From positions 8,635,001 through 8,697,000 of the forward strand of contig NC_135553.1 of NCBI RefSeq assembly GCF_964340395.1: 62,000 bases of DNA. The letters run 5' to 3'. Below the pieces are notes generated by a model. The model did not search any database and was not told where the DNA came from. It saw nothing but the letters and a program-made list of their open reading frames with translations. This document shows, piece after piece, positions 50,001 through 60,567 of the stretch (position 1 is its first letter; every line of letters begins with the position of its first letter). This DNA is from Glandiceps talaboti (taxonomy: Eukaryota; Hemichordata; Enteropneusta; Spengelidae). The position numbers and the translations under genes were made by a program.

Positions 50001-53000
50001 TGTGACTTCTCTCCTCACATCACACCTATGACAATTAATTCACTACATCGATGTCAGCAGCAATTTGATTGGCATGCTCTGAAATTACAGTACTTAACCC
50101 CAACACTACCTAACCCTAACCAATGTAGCAGCAGTGAGATACCAACTTCCAATAACGAGTTAAAGTAAAACTATGACCCTCCACTTATCCCATTTTCTAA
50201 AGTATGGTCCTCCCCCTAGAACCGATTTGTAAAAAGTAACCAATCCCCTAATCCCCCCCCCCCCCCCAAACATATACAAGTACAGCAGGGAAACATAACG
50301 CTAATGAGAACAGAATCATGTGACAAAATTAGTCCAAGGAAATCATGATTGATTCATATATGAGAAACTTGATTTGATCTTGAAGTCAAATGGGATGATG
50401 TTCCTCTAACACAATTAATCCAATAACAGGAATTCCTGCACATTGACACATCAAATAGAAGATTTTCGAGTTCACCTTCAGGCAAGGATGCCAATATGAA
50501 CTTGGAAATCTACCAATTGGGTGGAATTGGTGTATTATGAATGGAAGTTCAATGTTGTCGTAGCAAGTTGAAGCAAACATTTCTGCAGACACACACATTG
50601 TGGTTGAAACAATATGAATATGGCAAAAAAATGACAATTTCATTTGATGTTTAACTCTTCAACATATCGTGTTGTTTGCCTCATTGACATGCTGTGTATC
50701 TTTAGTGTTTGAGAGGGGGAATACATATTGCTATAACCTCAAATGGTGCAAAGTTTTGCATCATTTGTTACATGCAAACTATGGTATTCTTGTGTTTGAT
50801 CAAGAATGGGTTATGGCCAGGCCGGCTCTAGACAACCCACTGCAAATATGGGCTTCTGATTGGTTATGTGGGTCATCAAGCCACATCATGATTTGCAGCA
50901 GCAATGGAACAACAACTACAAATTTCATGGGGTGGGTTGATTGTGATCATGAAATTATGACACAACCCCATGATGCGCGAGTGCAAGTTTGGCATACTCG
51001 GACGAGTGGTTGCAGTGTTCTCTACGGTTATACTTTCACTAGCATAGCGAGTGAAAGTGCAGGAGAAAACACTGCAACTACAAGTACCCACAAATACCCA
51101 CACTGGCATTAATGTGGCACTGGGTTGTCACACTACATAGGTTTATCCGAAACAACAATTTCTGTAAAAAATGACATTTGGTGATTGCCCGCTTTCACGT
51201 AGAACGAATGCTCATGTCTTCATTTGCATGCAGGCAATAATATTTTCGGTATTGCACTGCAGTGCAAATACCACTAGTATGTGCGCGCACCAGTACATAT
51301 GTAATAAAGAAGAGTGACATTTTTCACACATGGAAAAAGAAAGACTGGAATTCTAACCAGGACAAGGGTAATATAAATGTACGCTTTATTTCAATGATGT
51401 TGTTTTTCATCTGTTTTTAAGTTGATCATATTTTTACATATGAATGTTTCTTACAATTTATGAACAATGATATGAATACTTCAAACTTTACGTCATATGC
51501 AAGCCAAGTTGACTGCACTCAAACAAAATACATCATGTATATGGGATTTTACACCATGGTTGTCCTACATAAACATCAACATTTGCCTAGGCCATTTGTT
51601 TTAAATGCCTGACATATAAATCAAAATGTTTAGTCACTGTTACTCTCTGATTCTTCATAATTAATTATGCTTGCAAATTTGCCTAATTATATTATTGCCA
51701 AATATTTTTCTTAATCCAGCAGCATTTCAAAAATGCTCCTGACCATTAAGATTTGTCATTGACACAGCCTCGTCAGTCACACCTACTAGTATTTTCCTTG
51801 TCTGGACAAAGAACAATTTTGGGAACTATCGTCTATAACACATTTGCATTTGCATTTGTCAATTCTCAGTTTGTCTCCAATGTACATAGTAGTTACAAAT
51901 GTCTCCATACCTGCTGATGAAATAACATTTTATCATATACCAATAATCACGACCGTATGTATTGCTATGGAGAAATCGCGAGCTCTACCCGGGTAATAAT
52001 TTTCAGTATCACGGATTGGCACACTTTGCCATAATAAGGTCAGTTGTGGGAATTTTGAAAAAATTTCTTTCCTGTTGCTATTTGTAAACGAATGAGCGAA
52101 CTACAAAACTTGTTTGTCATCATGGCAGAAGCCGATGATATTCAACAGTGGCTTCAGGAAATTCCTTTAAACAGTATTCTATTTAGCATTAGTGCGAAAC
52201 TACTGATAAGGAAATTTTGGATTCAATGAGCAATGCATGTACAGCTTGTGAAACCAAATGGAGACAGTAGCCAGTCCTCTCGTATGATTATGAAGAACTG
52301 TATAAAGCTCACTGTATATAATTTTCTGAAATGCTGTGTTTGTGTATTTCTTGCGACTTGAATGATGCATATAGCATGTGTGAATGCAGGGAGCTAAAGA
52401 TTATGAATGTACAGAAATGAGGTCACATCAATCTGCCTGGCCATACATATGATGTGGCTTTGGCTTACATCAAGACTTACATGTGGCCTTGGCTTACAAA
52501 ATACATCGAGACAAACAAAAGGCCATTTATTTTCAGTATACTGTCCCTTTATACAACCTTGGTTACAAAACCCATATTTGGGCCATAAAGATTAATATTT
52601 GCTTGATTTCTAAATTTGTTGACAGAAATCCAGACAAACCAGTAGCCAGTTTCTATGAATTATATTAGAGTAACTAGATATATAAACCATATAAAATGTC
52701 ATATCCATAGTAATACAAATTTTATGTTTATTTATCACTCATTTTTGCTGTGACTAGCCTCAAACCCAGTGTATAATATAACGTACTACACAAAGCATGG
52801 ATCCATGCTAGGTAACCTGGTATCGTAAATTAACATATACGGTTTCATTTATGCTATACCTATAAAAGTGGCACAAGCTGAGTTTGTAAGTACTTTTCCA
52901 CCCCTGTGGTTTACCAAAATCAATTAAATAAATAATTATTAAAGTTGGTAATAATCGGGGTTCGTTTGTCATTTTAATATACGTCATTGATAATGAACAG

Positions 53001-56000
53001 CATTCCTAAATATCAGATTTGAGTTTTGCCAAAAGGTGAAGTATGCTGCAGTTGGTAGAATACTGTAATATGTACATGCACCTTTCACTATGCAGCAAAA
53101 GATTACCCACAAGAACCTGTGAACTCAGCTTATGTCCATTTACGTAACCCCTTTCAATGTCATACTGGTGTATACACTATCACAGGCCCTATGGCTACAC
53201 AAGTCTGTTCACTATCAAAACAGAACTAACAAACTTTTGAAGACTCACTTCACTAATATAATCTTGGACAGACTTCAGGCAAAGCATCATTATTAAGGGG
53301 CTTTGGATTTTCAAATTAATTATTCTTGGTTGCGAGTCATGTTTGTGGCAATGCTCATAAATACAGTTGTGCTCAAGGAAATTCCATCAAACATGCAAAT
53401 AGCAGTAGCAAAACTGTAATTAAATTAGAAAGTATACACACTGCTTTGCAATATTTGTTAATTAATATAAATGCATGATACACAAACGAAATTGATTTCT
53501 GACACTTCAAAAATGTAGTAATATGCAAGTATAACCTTCCAGATCAAGTATAAGACTTATTTTCACTTCCGTTTGTCTGTGGTTAGTACAAACATGTATG
53601 TATAATATAATTTGTCACCTCAAAACTTGTGACGGAAGACACAAGTCTAATAAATATGCCTTCAGAATTGAGCTGCTGTGGCATTTGGTCATAACTGCAT
53701 TCAATGGGGTTTAATTAATGTGCAGTACCATTCTTAAAGTAATCAAAATTGACAAAAACAAATTACAACCAATCAGTAATTTTCCATTTCACTGATAAGG
53801 TTCAATGACAAAGAACAAAAACTAGCAATATGAAATATCAGATTTAGTTTTGCACTTCATGTTTAGGAAGTTATTTGTATTTCGTCTTTGTTTCTACTCT
53901 GGAACTAGCAAAGGTTTTGGCAGAAGAAATTAACAGCCTTGTTAATAACCCATTTTCCACTAGCATTCAACATTTGTATAGAACAGAAAACTTATTGCTG
54001 AAAACACACTCGTAAAAATCCTGGCAAGTGTATGTCATTTCTAATTCAGACAACTGAATAAAGAGAACCACACATTTGAGCAAATTTCATCATGAATATG
54101 TACGTCACAAATCAAAACACGATTTTAGAAATCGTAATAAAAATAACCTATGAAATTATACAACTAAAAAGCTAGATTGTAATGACAACAGTTCCCAGCG
54201 GTAAAGTGAAGACCAAAATTAAAAAGATTAGGATAGCATACTCTAATACACTCATCTTTAATATGACGATTCAACTACTGTTATTTGTCTTGTCGTGTGG
54301 AAGTCTTTCTCTAGGGATTACAGTATTTGTATGTGCTCATGTACAAAGATGTTCATACACATTATGTGTAAGTGTTCATGTACAAAGACATTCATACACA
54401 CTACAGCATAGTTCTTGTTATCTCCAGCATCATGTCATAACAACAACTAGGATGTCTAAAAAGTATGATAAATTTACATGAAAGCAATCTGAATAAAACG
54501 CTCACTGGAAATATAAAAAAAATTGTACATGTAGGTCACACATATAGAAAAAAATTTCTTTGAATGAAGTATTTTCAACAAAAAAGTGTTAAAATACAGT
54601 TTACCAAGACTACCTTTGTCCAAAGAAATATGCAACATTCACATCCACCACATCAATTTAGTTACATGGTAAATACTGAAATACTTTTGTGACAAGACAT
54701 ACAAGGGCAAATTCACAGCACACTAGAAAGACAACAGTACAATACAAATGTATATGGAGCTATTCAAATTTCTCACAATCTATACAACGTGAGCACAGCA
54801 CCTGTTAATAGACTATATGACTGGTGAGATCAAACTGAAAAACTGATTGAGTGGTTTGTAGGTCAACTCTACGCATGTGTGCTTACAAGCATACTGAATG
54901 GATTTTGCATTTGAGCATTTAAATACCCTGGTTCACCTTGAAAAGCAGTACAATGTTTTTGTTTGTTGTGTGTAAGTACATTGTATGAATAGAAACACAC
55001 AGATGAGGATTCTCAGAATCCTTTCAATGCTTTATTTACTTTTCAAAAGAGGAAGAAAAGTCACACTCTGGAACTCTTTGTTATAAAAATACGAAGAAAA
55101 AAAATAAGACTTAAAATTCATGTTATAAATAAATATGTATATCTGCATGAAAATCTTTTTTTAACTTGTGTAATAAATACTCTGGTATAAAAATAAAATT
55201 ATGTATTGCTAGTCTCTTGATTTCAAAATGTATAGAAATATCCTTTGAATATAACATTGATTTCACAGCATCTTATGGAAAACCTTATGACATATGAATT
55301 GATACAGTCCATCAACAAGGTCATAGGTTACCACAGACTTGTATTGCACATTCTAAATTTATTTCATTCTGTATGAACACTGTAATCTTTTTCAGGTACA
55401 CTGCACTGCAATATAAATGTGTTCAATTCTTTCCACTTTCCAACACACATAGATGGTATTTTGCAAATACCACATCCTTTTAATGATCATACGAACAAGT
55501 TTCATGAAGTACTTAATATAGCGCATGCAACTTGACAAAATCGCAGGAGGGAAATTACTTTTAATCTGTGCAAGACATGGCACAATTTACCTGAACTCAG
55601 TTTAGTACTGAAAGATCATTCTACACACCCACTTTTTAACATTAATAAACATAAAGGCTTACTCTAGACCGTAACTTAATACTATCATCAATGATACTCT
55701 TACATACTGGTTTGTGATCTGGTAAACCGTTCGCATCTGTTGGCTCCCTGTAATAAAACAGAATGAGAAATATCACATTAGTTCAACTGTGGATGAAGTA
55801 TTATCTAGGCAACCATCTCTTCCTTTGAAAATATGAAAGTAAACACAAAAGAACATGGAACTGGCTATGCCAACTATGGATAAACAAGTTGTCTTACACG
55901 CATGTAAATATATTTTCTACCTTAGTTACCAAGGTCATAAAAATTTGTATTTGTTTCAATAGACAGAATTTCCTCCACAGTCAATCCACCCTATGTAAAA

Positions 56001-57283
56001 ATAGTGTTGGTTTTTGCAGGCTAGGAAATGGTAACCAGGTAACACTTTCCAGTTTCACAAGTATTCTAATAGGTTCTCCTGTTATATTTACATTTTCGAA
56101 GCATATACCTGCACCTCACTTCATGTTAATTTCTCCTACTTTACTACCATTGGTCTGTAAGTTTAGCACAGAGTAAATTATAATATTCTTGACTTACACT
56201 CGAATATTGGCTCTCACACCACCCAAGGGTATCCTCTTAACGATGACCGATTCATTTTTTTGAATGAGATGTGATTCATCCTTGTATTCTACAGGATAAA
56301 TTAAAAAAAATATGGTCAGATTATTTCACTGCATATTTATGATCTTTTTTTACATGCACATATATTAGCTACATCAGTATATGGGATTCAATAACTATTT
56401 AGTGGTGATCAACAACTTAACAATGCAACATATATCACTTTAACAAAAACTCAAACATGTAACTTTCAGATAAGCCTTTACCGTGTGTTTTACAGTACTG
56501 TTATCATGAACAATGACATGAATTCATGAACAATGAACAATGACATGAATTCCTGTTTTGCACTAAAAGACATGAAGGCACTTTCCACTAATGGTTTCCT
56601 AGTTGGAGACATACAACCCTAAATCCTGTCATGGCCACAGTTTTTTACATGGCCTTGACCAAAATATGTCCTCAAAATTGTTAAAATTGGCCATATGGCT
56701 GAGAAATAGGTATTCAATTTGGATCTTTCATCAATAAAACAACTTTACAATCTGAAACCCCACAGAGAAGTCTGTATTTATAACTCAACAAACTGCAAAA
56801 ATAAGTTTGTTGTGCATACAGGAAGCAAGTGATTTGTAATCAAGGTCTTATACAATTATTTATTTGCAGTTATTGAGTTACAAACAGATTTGGTCCAAGT
56901 TGTTTCACATTCTGTACATAGAAAAATAAAGTACAGTTCTATTAATCAAAAATCCACAATTAATACCAATTGTTCATACATATAACCACCTTGTTATAGC
57001 ATTGCATCACAATCAGTCCACTCCAGACCAGACATGACTATCTCTAACCAATGAAATACAAATCAGTTTTGCAGAGTCATGTCTGGCATATCCTATGTGC
57101 TTTTGAGTTCTTACCTTCCCCACTTTGGGCATTTGTTATCTGCAAATCGAATTCTGCAGACTTTCCTATCTTCTTCTGGATGCTGATGGCCTTCTTCAGA
57201 TCAGCTAGTGATATGTGAAGTCCATCGAATGTTACTGTGTCGTAATCTACACTACTCTTGAATTTGTAGTGAACAGAAGACAT
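32502..57283 (-). CDS. RBBP6: E3 ubiquitin-protein ligase RBBP6
   Basis: Thirteen coding exons, minus strand: 57115-57283, 56198-56288, 55663-55747, 47467-47508 (or -47505), 42065-42153, 40467-40569, 39495-39631, 39000-39178, 38670-38773, 37336-37650, 36713-36782, 35630-36209 and 32502-35142. All phases agree; about 1,534 residues (human 1,792). The start is fixed by an in-frame TAA four codons upstream. Domains in order: ubiquitin-like DWNN (1-87, YDTVTFDGLHISLADLKK), CCHC zinc knuckle (C176, C179, H184, C189), RING/U-box (C275-QIC to HTCPSC315), proline-rich, then an RS domain, KWDKEDYES, NFQPDYNES and a lysine/histidine tail (HKKHKKHKK). Family role: nuclear ubiquitin ligase that also belongs to the pre-mRNA cleavage and polyadenylation machinery. 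Oddities: a DPR-repeat expansion, a NAGNAG acceptor at the micro-exon, and the exon 12 donor overlapping a stop. Introns 3 and 4 are over 5 kb each and hold mostly repeats. Confidence 0.95.
34206..34425 (-). repeat. In-frame DPR tetrapeptide repeat within RBBP6
   Basis: The 12-bp unit (on the plus strand GATC(A/T)(G/C)(A/C)TCGTG-like) encodes about 20 copies of xDPR, with x being Y, S, A or T and some R-to-L changes, in the RBBP6 last exon. It sits after the RS domain and before the PPALLDERGW segment. The frame is preserved throughout. Confidence 0.9.
35690..36190 (-). repeat. Proline/glycine-rich low-complexity coding block of RBBP6
   Basis: Exon 12 encodes a run of PPPG, GPPG and PPPPP segments ending in LTEEEFYREQKKLKQ, which matches human LSREEFYREQRRLKE. 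On DNA it is a degenerate (GGT)n array, hence the open frames on other strands. A similar (GGT)n block in exon 10 (37562-37593) encodes a polyproline run after TKVRRRQL. Confidence 0.85.
38083..38361 (+). mobile_element. tRNA-derived SINE in RBBP6 intron 9
   Basis: Its head resembles a tRNA (Leu/Ser type) with pol III A box TGGCTGAGTGG (38087-38097) and B box GGTTCGAACC (38129-38138). A conserved-looking body follows, with GGGTACTCCGGTTTCCTCC, then AATAAAG and a (TTA)n tail to 38361. Such bodies are shared by SINE superfamilies of many marine invertebrates; I recall Nin-DC-like domains but cannot confirm the name. It is oriented opposite to RBBP6. Confidence 0.88.
39290..39480 (-). repeat. 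Two decayed partial copies of RBBP6 exon 7
   Basis: The 3' part of exon 7 with its donor (plus-strand GCATACTTACGCATCAATTATA, 39485-39506, and GGTGTTAACATTG, 39528-39540) is repeated downstream in intron 7. GGTGTTAACATTG is at 39316-39328 and 39444-39456, and GCATACTTGCGCATCAATTA at about 39358. The middle copy carries about 43 extra bases containing a small palindrome. Frames and the exon 7 acceptor are not preserved in the copies. Confidence 0.85.
40063..40428. mobile_element. Interspersed palindromic repeat, family 4 copy 1
   Basis: Shares GAGTGCAAGT, CACTCGTGAAAGTACAGC, GAAAACACTGCAA, TTTGCATGCAGG, TTGCACTGCAGTG and ACCACTAGTATGTGC with 50968-51298. The centre is an inverted repeat around CTTTCACTC...GTGAAAG. 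No autonomous protein; probably a non-autonomous transposon. It lies in RBBP6 intron 6. Confidence 0.75.
41576..41650. repeat. Local duplicate flanking RBBP6 exon 5 (left copy)
   Basis: TTTTGATCACTTCATTAAAA, then AATAATTTGAAT and ATATTTAACAAG, matches about 42274-42345 on the other side of exon 5 (42065-42153). A third, shorter echo is near 42350-42385. Confidence 0.7.
41700..41797. mobile_element. Probable 3' remnant of a retroposon with (TTGA)n tail
   Basis: The string TACAGCGCCTCTGAAC, then CACTTCATAAATGCC followed by about five TTGA units, resembles the 3' ends of SINE/LINE elements with short repeat tails. No tRNA-like head was found upstream. Confidence 0.4.
42274..42345. repeat. Local duplicate flanking RBBP6 exon 5 (right copy)
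   Basis: Counterpart of 41576-41650, about 700 bases away in direct orientation. Confidence 0.7.
43920..44335. mobile_element. MITE, family 2 copy 2 (RBBP6 intron 4)
   Basis: A 416-bp element with ends TAGTCTAGTTCCTGA and its complement, inverted relative to the copy in NCF4. Internal matches include AGTAGTAATCCATCACAAA, GACAGGCTGTCGTCATC and CAGAATTCTGTGCGAGAG. A G run (44226-44240) interrupts it. Confidence 0.85.
44336..47466. other. RBBP6 intron 4, remaining part
   Basis: AT-rich intron without supported exons. Plus-strand frame 44871-45335 is open for 154 codons, with long antisense frames overlapping it; composition is hydrophobic and cysteine-rich without a recognisable domain, so I do not call a gene. 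Confidence 0.5.
47601..47687. repeat. (GTAT)n microsatellite
   Basis: About 87 bases of GTAT units, 93 bases from the RBBP6 micro-exon (47467-47508). Confidence 0.95.
47868..47895. repeat. Poly-G tract
   Basis: A nearly pure G run of about 28 bases. Similar runs occur at 49592-49611 and, as C, at 50255-50267. Confidence 0.9.
47900..50960. other. RBBP6 intron 3, left part
   Basis: No supported exon. It holds homopolymer runs and AT-rich sequence. Confidence 0.5.
50968..51298. mobile_element. Interspersed palindromic repeat, family 4 copy 2
   Basis: Related to 40063-40428. A central inverted repeat pairs GGTTGCAGTGTTCTCT...CTTTCACT with AGTGAAAG...GAGAAAACACTGCAAC, so both strands encode similar peptides with ASES and ENTATT. 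The 147-codon plus-strand frame across its left side is therefore repeat-derived. Confidence 0.75.
51299..55662. other. RBBP6 intron 3, right part
   Basis: No supported exon. A 45-codon plus-strand frame (52092-52229, with DDIQQWLQEIPLN) has some protein character but no splice context. A 36-bp direct repeat (CATGTACAAAGATGTTCATA) lies at about 54338-54405. Confidence 0.45.
56690..56935. repeat. Diverged relative of MITE family 3
   Basis: Matches 10385-10692 in order: TTGGCCATATGGCTGAG, AATAAAACAA, AGTCTGTATTTATAACTCAA, GAGTTACAAAC and TTGTTTCACATTCTG. The right inverted end is not clear. It lies in RBBP6 intron 1. Confidence 0.55.
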
Positions 57284-58347
57284 GGCGGCCCTTTATTAGC
57301 CCCGCACAAAGAAAGCGTCTACGTCGGCTAATTCAAATAAATATAAAAGTTGCACTTATATGGTTTCGTCAGATTTTATGACTGGCAAAAACAGGCTCCA
57401 TTTACATTAAATGTACTTTGAAGCTATATCTGGAAACAAAATTCAAAATGCAGAAGTAAACATCTGAGTTGAGACTGGAACAGCCGGTACCAAACGCCGT
57501 TTGAAAATTGATGGCGTTGAGGGCCAGTAATGTGCCAGTATGTTTGAAGTCGTTGGTATATACAATACTTCTCCTTCTCCAAAAATATACTGAGATAGTG
57601 GTACAATTCAAGTCTTATGCAACGAAATGAAGTTCTTAATGAACTTCTAGTCTTGTATGTGGGAATGTTGTCTCCGAACTTCAAAAAGATTTCGCAGAGT
57701 CCGTTGACGAATCCAGGGTATAACTTTCGTCAGATTTTGCGTTATATTACACTGTTTGAATCGGCGTAAATTCCTTGTAATCAAACTCAGGTATCTTCAT
57801 ACCAATGGTCCAAGCAAACGACAATATGTTGTACGCTCGTCGAGGAACAATATATATTTACTTTTTACATTTCGTCGAGCGATTGTTCAGTCCAAAACAT
57901 GGACGACGCAATAAGTTAGACAGGAAGTGTGGGGTTTCTTATGATGAAAATCGTGGTCTGGGTCAAACTATTCTTTGAATGGGTATGGCAAAGTCAGAAT
58001 CGGTATAGTTACTTGAAACAAATATGTAATCTTTTGTTCGAATTCATTACACAATACAATTCACCACCTTAGTTTTCATACTATTGATATATTAATAGTC
58101 CAATTAAATAATTTAACGATTCATAATAGGGAAATATAGACCCATCCTGCCTACCATTAATTAGTTTATGCGAGAAAAGGTCATCGGTGGTCACACTGCT
58201 GAGCAAGCGAAAAATGAAATCTCGTGATGTTTTACGTTGTTTGCGAATTTCCAATATGGCGTGCCTGAACAAGTCGTAGTCACCTGTCTGTCAGTGCAAT
58301 TTTAGGTAATTTTTCTTGCTTGTGTGCCATTACTACGAAATGTGAAG
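57284..58347. promoter_or_regulatory. RBBP6 upstream region and possible shared promoter
   Basis: The RBBP6 start sits in GGCCGCCATGTCTTC, a strong Kozak context whose complement is YY1-like (ACATGGCGGCC). Two more YY1-like motifs occur: CCAATATGGCG at about 58250 and ACCGCCATATTG at about 58506. A good plus-strand donor (TGTGAAG|GTATGT) ends at about 58347 and could close a non-coding first exon of the TPR gene, making this region bidirectional. This is inference. Confidence 0.4.
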
Positions 58348-60550
58348 GTATGTAAAAATACTTTGGTATTTTTTCTTTCAGTGTGGTTGTTGTTTATCGT
58401 ATTTTTTATGCCTCTAAAATAAGCAGACGTTTTCCCCAAGTAGGCCTCTTCCGGGTTTCCCCCATATGATACGTGCATTGTTTACGTCGTCCCTGCAAAT
58501 TTCGAACCGCCATATTGAGAATTTTAGAATATCTGAAGTTAATTTGTCGTTCCATTGTGCCAACATTGTTATATTTTATAATACGACTTTTGGCATCATC
58601 AGTATTTAATGCAAGTAATTAAAGGAAATTGGGAAAGTAAAGCAAATTTCCTTTCATTCAAACTTAGTCAACCCATCTGGCGATGTTTGTGACTCATTTC
58701 GGATGTTACGTAATGATGAAGTCAAGGGTGTCAGCCATACAAGTTCTTATAAGACCTGTAAGAGATCGGTGATGGCAGTTCATTAAATTTACTTAAACAA
58801 ATTAGTTCACTACTGCAGCCCAGGAACCACAACTGTCATTATTTCCCCATCAAAGGGCAGTTCTCATTCATATATATTCCAGAGCAGAAAGCACTGGGGG
58901 GTCAATGTCCAAAATAATAATAATGTTACGTCAGGTGTGGGTTTTGTTTGTCTGTTGATATTGATAATCGCATTACCTTGTGTGTTTGTTTGCATACATG
59001 CTCTGTATGCCTGTATCATGTATGTGTATAGCTTCACAGCGTAGCTCCTTCCACATGTGCATGCATTTCATTTGTGTACAAAATTCAACAAATAGTGAAT
59101 GGGAGAATTAACATTTTAAATATTTTAGTGTATCACAAATGTGCTAGAAGTTACTTTCATATGTTTTCTTTAAATGATCTCCACTGTAGTGAAATCGAAT
59201 ATATACCAGTTAGATGTATAGCAAATTTCTAATTTCTTATGCAAGTTTGTAAAATCATACCATATTCTCATAATAAGACTATTTTCAAAAACATGTTGCT
59301 TAAACTTAAAGTTGAGTGTGTCACATCATGGTCACAAACATATCTGTAATAATGAAATATACTTATGTATATTAAATTAATAAAATTCTAGGTGCTGGTA
59401 ATAAATAATTTGTCTTTAAAATACTAAATTAAACAGTATTAGCTGTGCTGTGTCACCCACATGCATGCCTGGTGTCCTCATGTCTGTCTTGCCTACATTA
59501 CCTTTAAAGGTCAGTTATATCATAGACAATAGAGAGGGAGCTATTGTCTATGGTTATATTGAAGTAACGTGAATAATATTATATATATATTATAAATTAT
59601 GTTATGAAAAAGTGAAAATTATCAGTAACTTGAGTGAGACACAAACAGAAACCTGATTCCACTCTTGATTTCCTGTATGAACAAAGCGCTTTGAAAAGGA
59701 TGGCCTCTCTTCACAACGTTATATTCAGAAACTTCATTTATTAAAAATTATAGCTACTGTGTGGGAGACATAATGCTATGCTCATGCGGGTAGGTACTGT
59801 AATCATTTGCTGAGACTGCATAATAGGCTTTAGCATGTCAAGTAAGATGTTGTGACTTTGGTTGTCTGTCTTCATAAATTACCATAAACTAAGGTTATAC
59901 ATGTAGGTAATGCAGTTTTAGAAATTCTACATCAGTGAGTTGATAATTTTGATCAGTCATAAGGATTTAATGATATAATATTAGTACATTGGAAAGTGGT
60001 TGCCAAATTAGTCTGTAAGGTACAAATGTACATTCATGTACGCTGTGACAGAGTGCCCTCAGGCATCAGCCAACCTCTATAGGAGCAAGGCCAATGAGGG
60101 CTGAGCTACATGAGAGGTATCTTACACTTATAGTCTGTTTCCAAATAAGCAGGCTGACATTTCTATCACTTTTATATGTTATGTCAACAGTTTATTGTGC
60201 CTTCAGGGTGGGAGGACTTAAATGTATGACTTGGAAGTACTGCCAAGCAAATATTCTAATGAAAAAGTCTTTGTTCTTGAATATATCATCAGGTCCATAA
60301 GGCAGCTTTTGTTATCGCTCAATTCTGAATGTCAAAGTTGCATTCCCACTTGTGCCTAGCAGTAGGACAAGCAAAAAAGACAGTTTGACAAAATCTGTCC
60401 ATCACAACAGGTGAAATGTTACAGGCAGTATAACATTTGGTCACACTCTGAGAAATAAAATAGTCTATGTATTCTGAAATTCCTGACTTGAAATGATTAA
60501 ATGTGTGCATAATTATAAACTTCAGAAATTGTATTCTTATTCATCACCAG
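58348..60550. other. Probable first intron of the TPR gene
   Basis: No coding exon is supported. AT-rich, with no array repeats of note. Confidence 0.45.
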
Positions 60551-60567
60551 ACTAATTTTTGCTGACA

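Noticed and set aside
50669-51112. 147-codon plus-strand frame
   Set aside because: Overlaps the palindromic repeat family; equivalent peptides arise from the other strand and from the second copy.
52092-52229. 45-codon frame with DDIQQWLQEIPLN
   Set aside because: Some protein character, but no splice sites, homologous context or downstream exon; kept only as a note.
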